From Helicobacteraceae bacterium (GTDB taxonomy: Bacteria; Campylobacterota; Campylobacteria; Campylobacterales; Sulfurimonadaceae), in the NCBI GenBank assembly GCA_027061425.1, contig JALSUN010000168.1, positions 1 through 7,704 of the forward strand: a stretch of 7,704 nt of DNA. Reading direction: 5' to 3'. The translations under genes and the position numbers were made by a program. Under the pieces are notes generated by a model that did not search any database, was not told the DNA's origin, and worked only from the letters and a program-made list of their open reading frames with translations. How positions within the stretch are numbered: position 1 is the first letter of the stretch; every line of letters starts with the position of its first letter. Below are positions 5,720 to 7,704 of this stretch, piece after piece.

Positions 5720-6100
5720 ATGATGCACACTTATGATGAACCGGTATATCTTATTAGTATCGTGGCAAAAATTTTGGACATTCATCCACAGACACTGCGT
5801 CAGTATGAGAGAGAGAACTTGGTAACACCTTCTCGTTCTAACGGACGGATCCGTCTCTACTCTCAAAGAGACATTGACCGTATCAAGATGATACTGCGCC
5901 TTACAAGAGAGTTGGGTGTTAATATTGCGGGTGTTGATGTGGCATTAAGATTAAAAGAGCAGATGGAGGCTATGGAGTTAGAGATAGCAGAACTGCGCCA
6001 TGAGTTGGCTATAGCCAAGAACAAAGGTTCTGTTGCGCCTGACAAGTCACTCGTCACTACAAGAAGTCAATACGACCTTATTATTTTTACAGACAAGTAA
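5720..6100 (+). CDS. hspR: HspR, MerR-family heat-shock repressor
   Basis: DNA-binding repressor of chaperone genes, 126 residues. The N-terminal winged helix-turn-helix has the HspR pattern: VYLISIVAKILDIHPQTLR (9-27), then QYERENLVTPSRS and a wing NGRIRLYSQRDI (41-52). A helical region follows with a dimerising coiled coil at about 74-98 (heptads in LKEQMEAMELEIAELRHEL). There are no cysteines, so it is not a metal- or redox-sensing MerR. The 28-residue C-terminal extension ends in YDLIIFTDK. The ribosome site AAGGAG overlaps the cbpA stop codon (TAAGGAG), which suggests translational coupling. Two adjacent ATG codons (5720, 5723) are both acceptable starts. In Helicobacter and Campylobacter the same gene pair occurs and DnaK-family chaperones help HspR act; its likely target here is the HAIR-like site at 4712-4732. 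Confidence 0.93.
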   Translation: MMHTYDEPVYLISIVAKILDIHPQTLRQYERENLVTPSRSNGRIRLYSQRDIDRIKMILRLTRELGVNIAGVDVALRLKEQMEAMELEIAELRHELAIAKNKGSVAPDKSLVTTRSQYDLIIFTDK

Positions 6101-6107
6101 AAGTAGC

Positions 6108-6134
6108 AACTCCAATGTGCTTTATATTGGAGTT
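6108..6134 (+). terminator. Candidate terminator hairpin of the cbpA-hspR operon
   Basis: AACTCCAAT and ATTGGAGTT are a perfect 9-bp inverted repeat with a 9-base loop, starting 8 bases after the hspR stop. No T-run follows (CGCCTCTC), so termination strength is uncertain; a 3'-end stabilising hairpin is equally possible. Confidence 0.5.
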
Positions 6135-6293
6135 CGCCTCTCAATGTATTAATGTATGTCGTAGTGCTTACTTTCAACATAACTTACATCGCATTTGAAA
6201 TTTCTACCAATTTTTTACTTCTTACCATCTCTTTGTCGTTATAGTAAGTGATATGTGTAAATGTTTTGTAGAGGGTGTTGTGTTTGAAGTGAC

Positions 6294-6311
6294 AGAGGGA
6301 AGCTCCCCTCT
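6294..6311 (-). terminator. Candidate terminator hairpin of the SCP2-like gene
   Basis: AGAGGG and CCCTCT form a perfect 6-bp GC-rich stem with a 6-base loop, 5 bases past the gene's stop codon on the minus strand. A T-run is lacking. The roughly 160 bases between this hairpin and the one after hspR hold no gene or recognisable signal. Confidence 0.4.
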
Positions 6312-6316
6312 AGAGA

Positions 6317-6724
6317 TTAGGCTTCAGCGCCAATTTCACTCATAAGTGCAAAACTCTTTATAAAGGGTCCTGCCATTGATGGTGTTTTGATCATTGCTTT
6401 AAAATCACCTGTTGCAAATTTTAATTTACCAGTTGTAAAGGCGATTCCCATACCTGTCATTCCCAGTGGCTTTTGAACCCATTTCATCCAGTCCTCTTGT
6501 GATGCTCTCATGTCCCAGTCTGGTGTCTCACCATTGTATGGACCAGCAGAAACAGCTTCTCCTTTTTCAACTACAAAAACACAAGAAGGTTTGTCGTCGC
6601 CCTTAAATCCACAAGTAATTGTAGAACTAAACTCAATATCTGCAAGTTTGTTAGATACCTCAGGGTCGTTGTTCCATGCGTCTTTCAATTCGTTAATCCA
6701 TGCGTCTGAAAAAAGTTGTGCCAT
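6317..6724 (-). CDS. SCP2-like sterol/lipid carrier domain protein
   Basis: A small soluble protein of 135 residues that is almost entirely one SCP2-type domain. Visible family patterns are ETPDWDMRASQEDWMKWVQ (66-84), the Gly-rich strand GMGIAFTTGKLKFATGDF (91-108) and a C-terminal helix PFIKSFALMSEIG (120-132) that in this fold lines the hydrophobic pocket. The domain binds lipids or other hydrophobic ligands; bacteria of this type make no sterols, so the ligand here is unknown. There is no signal peptide or membrane segment, so it is cytoplasmic. The start is supported by GGAG (6732-6735 on the minus strand), 7 bases before the ATG. It is a single gene, with no partner enzyme beside it to suggest a pathway. 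Confidence 0.8.
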   Translation of the reverse strand: MAQLFSDAWINELKDAWNNDPEVSNKLADIEFSSTITCGFKGDDKPSCVFVVEKGEAVSAGPYNGETPDWDMRASQEDWMKWVQKPLGMTGMGIAFTTGKLKFATGDFKAMIKTPSMAGPFIKSFALMSEIGAEA

Positions 6725-6760
6725 TAAGTTGCTCCGTTAAAGTAAAATTCAAAATAAAAT

Positions 6761-6775
6761 TTGTATACAATTATA
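6761..6775 (-). promoter_or_regulatory. Candidate promoter of the SCP2-like gene with palindrome
   Basis: On the minus strand TATAAT (6770-6775) lies 45 bases before the ATG. It is joined to a perfect 10-bp palindrome, TTGTATACAA (6761-6770), which would cover the predicted transcription start. The palindrome may be an operator, or chance in AT-rich DNA. Confidence 0.4.
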
Positions 6776-7072
6776 TGTATGGTTAAATTTAATTTTGTTA
6801 AATACAATTTATCTACTATATACTTATGCTATTATTAATTTAAAATAAATATTTTTTAATAATTTGAAATGTTACAAGAAGTAGCAAATATAAAAAAATA
6901 TTATCTTACTGTCTGTACGAAGTTATTGTTATCATTATAAAAACTTATTGTATTGCAGGATCCAGTTATGTATATTATCTTTGTTTAACGAGGTAATAAT
7001 AGGTATTAACAATCTATGGGAAGCTAAGGAACTTTCTACCAGAATAAAATGTACTTTAATATTTAAAAATGG
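6776..7072. other. AT-rich stretch without a convincing gene
   Basis: The DNA is strongly AT-rich here, unlike the rest of the window. An all-A/T inverted repeat lies at 6831-6863 (ATTATTAA and TTAATAAT as outer arms). A short reading frame at 6869-6940 (23 codons, starting MLQEVANIKK) has no support. Another frame is open from 6894 to the TAA at 7098-7100; its last 40 codons, from 6981, read like protein (containing NNLWEAKELSTRIK and IFKNGIITLELDA) but have no ATG. This may be the tail of a decayed gene. Confidence 0.4.
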
Positions 7073-7078
7073 TATAAT
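7073..7078 (+). promoter_or_regulatory. Candidate promoter (-10) before the lipoprotein remnant
   Basis: TATAAT in the context ATGGTATAATC, 21 bases before the ATG at 7100, following an A/T-rich run typical of the other promoters here. It lies within a reading frame that ends at 7100, so either the frame or the promoter may be fortuitous. Confidence 0.4.
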
Positions 7079-7099
7079 CACTTTAGAATTGGATGCTTA

Positions 7100-7391
7100 A
7101 TGAGATTTTCACCTCTCTTGTTTATTTCAATTTCTTTGCTCTTTATATCTTGTTCTAATTCACAAGAAAACGATACAAAAAATGAATACTATGAAATATA
7201 AGACCCTACTACTGAACGATGAGAACAATAAAAGTACCATTTTAGGTGAATGACCAAAAGAACCTCACGCTATAACCCTGGTGACGCAGATAAAACTTGA
7301 AGTTAAAGATAGTACCAATAGTATGAAAAAAATTCAAGCTATAGTACTCATAAAAGAAAATCCTTATAATAGAAAAGAAAACAAGGATTAA
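7100..7391 (+). pseudogene. Broken lipoprotein gene (frameshift and in-frame stop)
   Basis: The ATG at 7100 starts a clear lipoprotein signal peptide: MRF, a hydrophobic core, then the lipobox FISC with Cys18. That frame stops at 7199-7201 after only 33 residues. Another frame continues in protein-like sequence: KTLLLNDENNKSTILGE, a TGA at 7251-7253, then PKEPHAITLVTQIKLEVKD and on to TAA at 7389-7391. Removing one base between about 7177 and 7202 (for example in the A6 run at 7177-7182 or in ATATAAG) joins the two parts into one lipoprotein of about 95 residues, interrupted once by the TGA. The repaired frame ends one base before the next ATG, as expected for operon partners. Alternatives are a genuine 33-residue lipoprotein, or sequencing errors. 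A weak GGA ribosome site precedes the start. The family was not recognised. Confidence 0.45.
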
Positions 7392-7392
7392 T

Positions 7393-7704
7393 ATGTTAGA
7401 ACTTAGAGTAAAACCAACAAAAAAAAGACAGTTTTTAATGAAGGGTATGCCTGTAACTATTTTACTAACAAACAACTCACAAGAAAATATACAGATATCG
7501 GATAAGTCTATGGAGATAGAGTATGTTGAAGATGGACAGACTCTCGGTTGGCATAGTAGGTGGACAGAAGATGAAACTTTTATAGAGATAGGTGTAGGTG
7601 AAAGCTACGAAATGAAGCTTGAAAAAAAGAGGCTTTTTGAGTTTAGTACCACCTATAAGGGAAAACAAGCAGTAGAGTCTTTTACTTTTGGAATCAATGC
7701 ACTT
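7393..7704 (+). CDS. Unrecognised protein, N-terminal 104 residues (3' end outside window)
   Basis: The frame is open from ATG at 7393 to the end of the window. AAGGA (7383-7387) stands 5 bases upstream, and the gap to the preceding broken gene is one base, so the two were probably cotranscribed. There is no signal peptide or membrane segment at the N-terminus (MLELRVKPTKKRQF), which suggests a cytoplasmic protein. Alternating hydrophobic and polar runs such as MPVTILLTNNSQENIQI (19-35) and FIEIGVGESYEMKL suggest a beta-sandwich fold. The composition is rich in Glu and Lys. No catalytic motif is visible and I do not recognise the family. It sits in AT-rich DNA beside gene remnants, consistent with accessory content. 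Confidence 0.65.
   Translation, partial: MLELRVKPTKKRQFLMKGMPVTILLTNNSQENIQISDKSMEIEYVEDGQTLGWHSRWTEDETFIEIGVGESYEMKLEKKRLFEFSTTYKGKQAVESFTFGINAL

Noticed and set aside
6510..6740. Plus-strand frame of 76 codons opposite the SCP2-like gene
   Set aside because: It is the antisense of a gene with clear family motifs and its own ribosome site.
7251..7253. TGA read as selenocysteine in the lipoprotein remnant
   Set aside because: A frameshift is also needed to reach this frame, no convincing downstream hairpin was seen, and the context is not that of a known selenoprotein. Decay is simpler.
7242..7668. Two minus-strand frames (7242-7475, 7477-7668) rich in Phe and Ile
   Set aside because: They are the antisense of plus-strand coding sequence that has a ribosome site and operon spacing. 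The composition is what the complement of A-rich codons gives.
1..7704. CRISPR array, insertion sequence or phage genes
   Set aside because: No regularly spaced direct repeats, transposase motifs, terminal inverted repeats or phage proteins were seen. The tRNA shows no duplicated 3' end suggesting an integration site.

Overview
The window looks like a chromosomal segment of a Campylobacterota bacterium, most like the free-living sulfur/hydrogen-oxidising genera (Sulfurovum or Sulfurimonas type). Reasons: a zinc-finger-less DnaJ (CbpA type) directly followed by hspR, as in Helicobacter and Campylobacter; an endonuclease III that resembles the Helicobacter protein in its C-terminal cluster region; AT-rich promoters dominated by TATAAT boxes with T-rich upstream DNA; and bacterial-type N-glycosylation sequons, a hallmark of this phylum. 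The genus is an inference.

Layout. 1-849: 3' part of an outer-membrane beta-barrel gene (+), convergent with nth (endonuclease III, 950-1642, -). Divergent from nth is a soluble hybrid histidine kinase (1750-3705, +) with a PAS-like region, HisKA, HATPase, a degenerate receiver and a true receiver. Then comes a four-helix DUF2231 membrane protein (3788-4513, +) with a coiled coil and a periplasmic tail, convergent with tRNA-Pro(UGG) (4548-4625, -). 4626-4825 is a regulatory region carrying the tRNA promoter, a near-consensus sigma70 promoter, a HAIR-like HspR operator and a leader inverted repeat. It drives the cbpA-like/hspR operon (4826-6100, +). An SCP2-like lipid-binding protein (6317-6724, -) converges on hspR. 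From 6725 the DNA becomes AT-rich and looks like decaying accessory sequence: a possible gene remnant, a broken lipoprotein gene (7100-7391) and the first 104 codons of an unrecognised gene running off the end.

How the genes work together. The clearest circuit is cbpA-hspR: the repressor is the last gene of the operon it should control, and its predicted operator overlaps the operon's own -35 box, giving a heat-shock autoregulatory loop. The other genes are single transcription units with no obvious common pathway.

The most unusual signal is in the DUF2231 protein. All five N-X-S/T sites in its 50-residue tail have Glu at position -2, so all match the Campylobacter PglB sequon D/E-X-N-X-S/T. 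Three of them sit at the same place in tandem ten-residue repeats, and the positive-inside rule puts the tail in the periplasm. It reads as a multi-site glycosylated tail. No glycosylation genes are visible here, so this remains a prediction.
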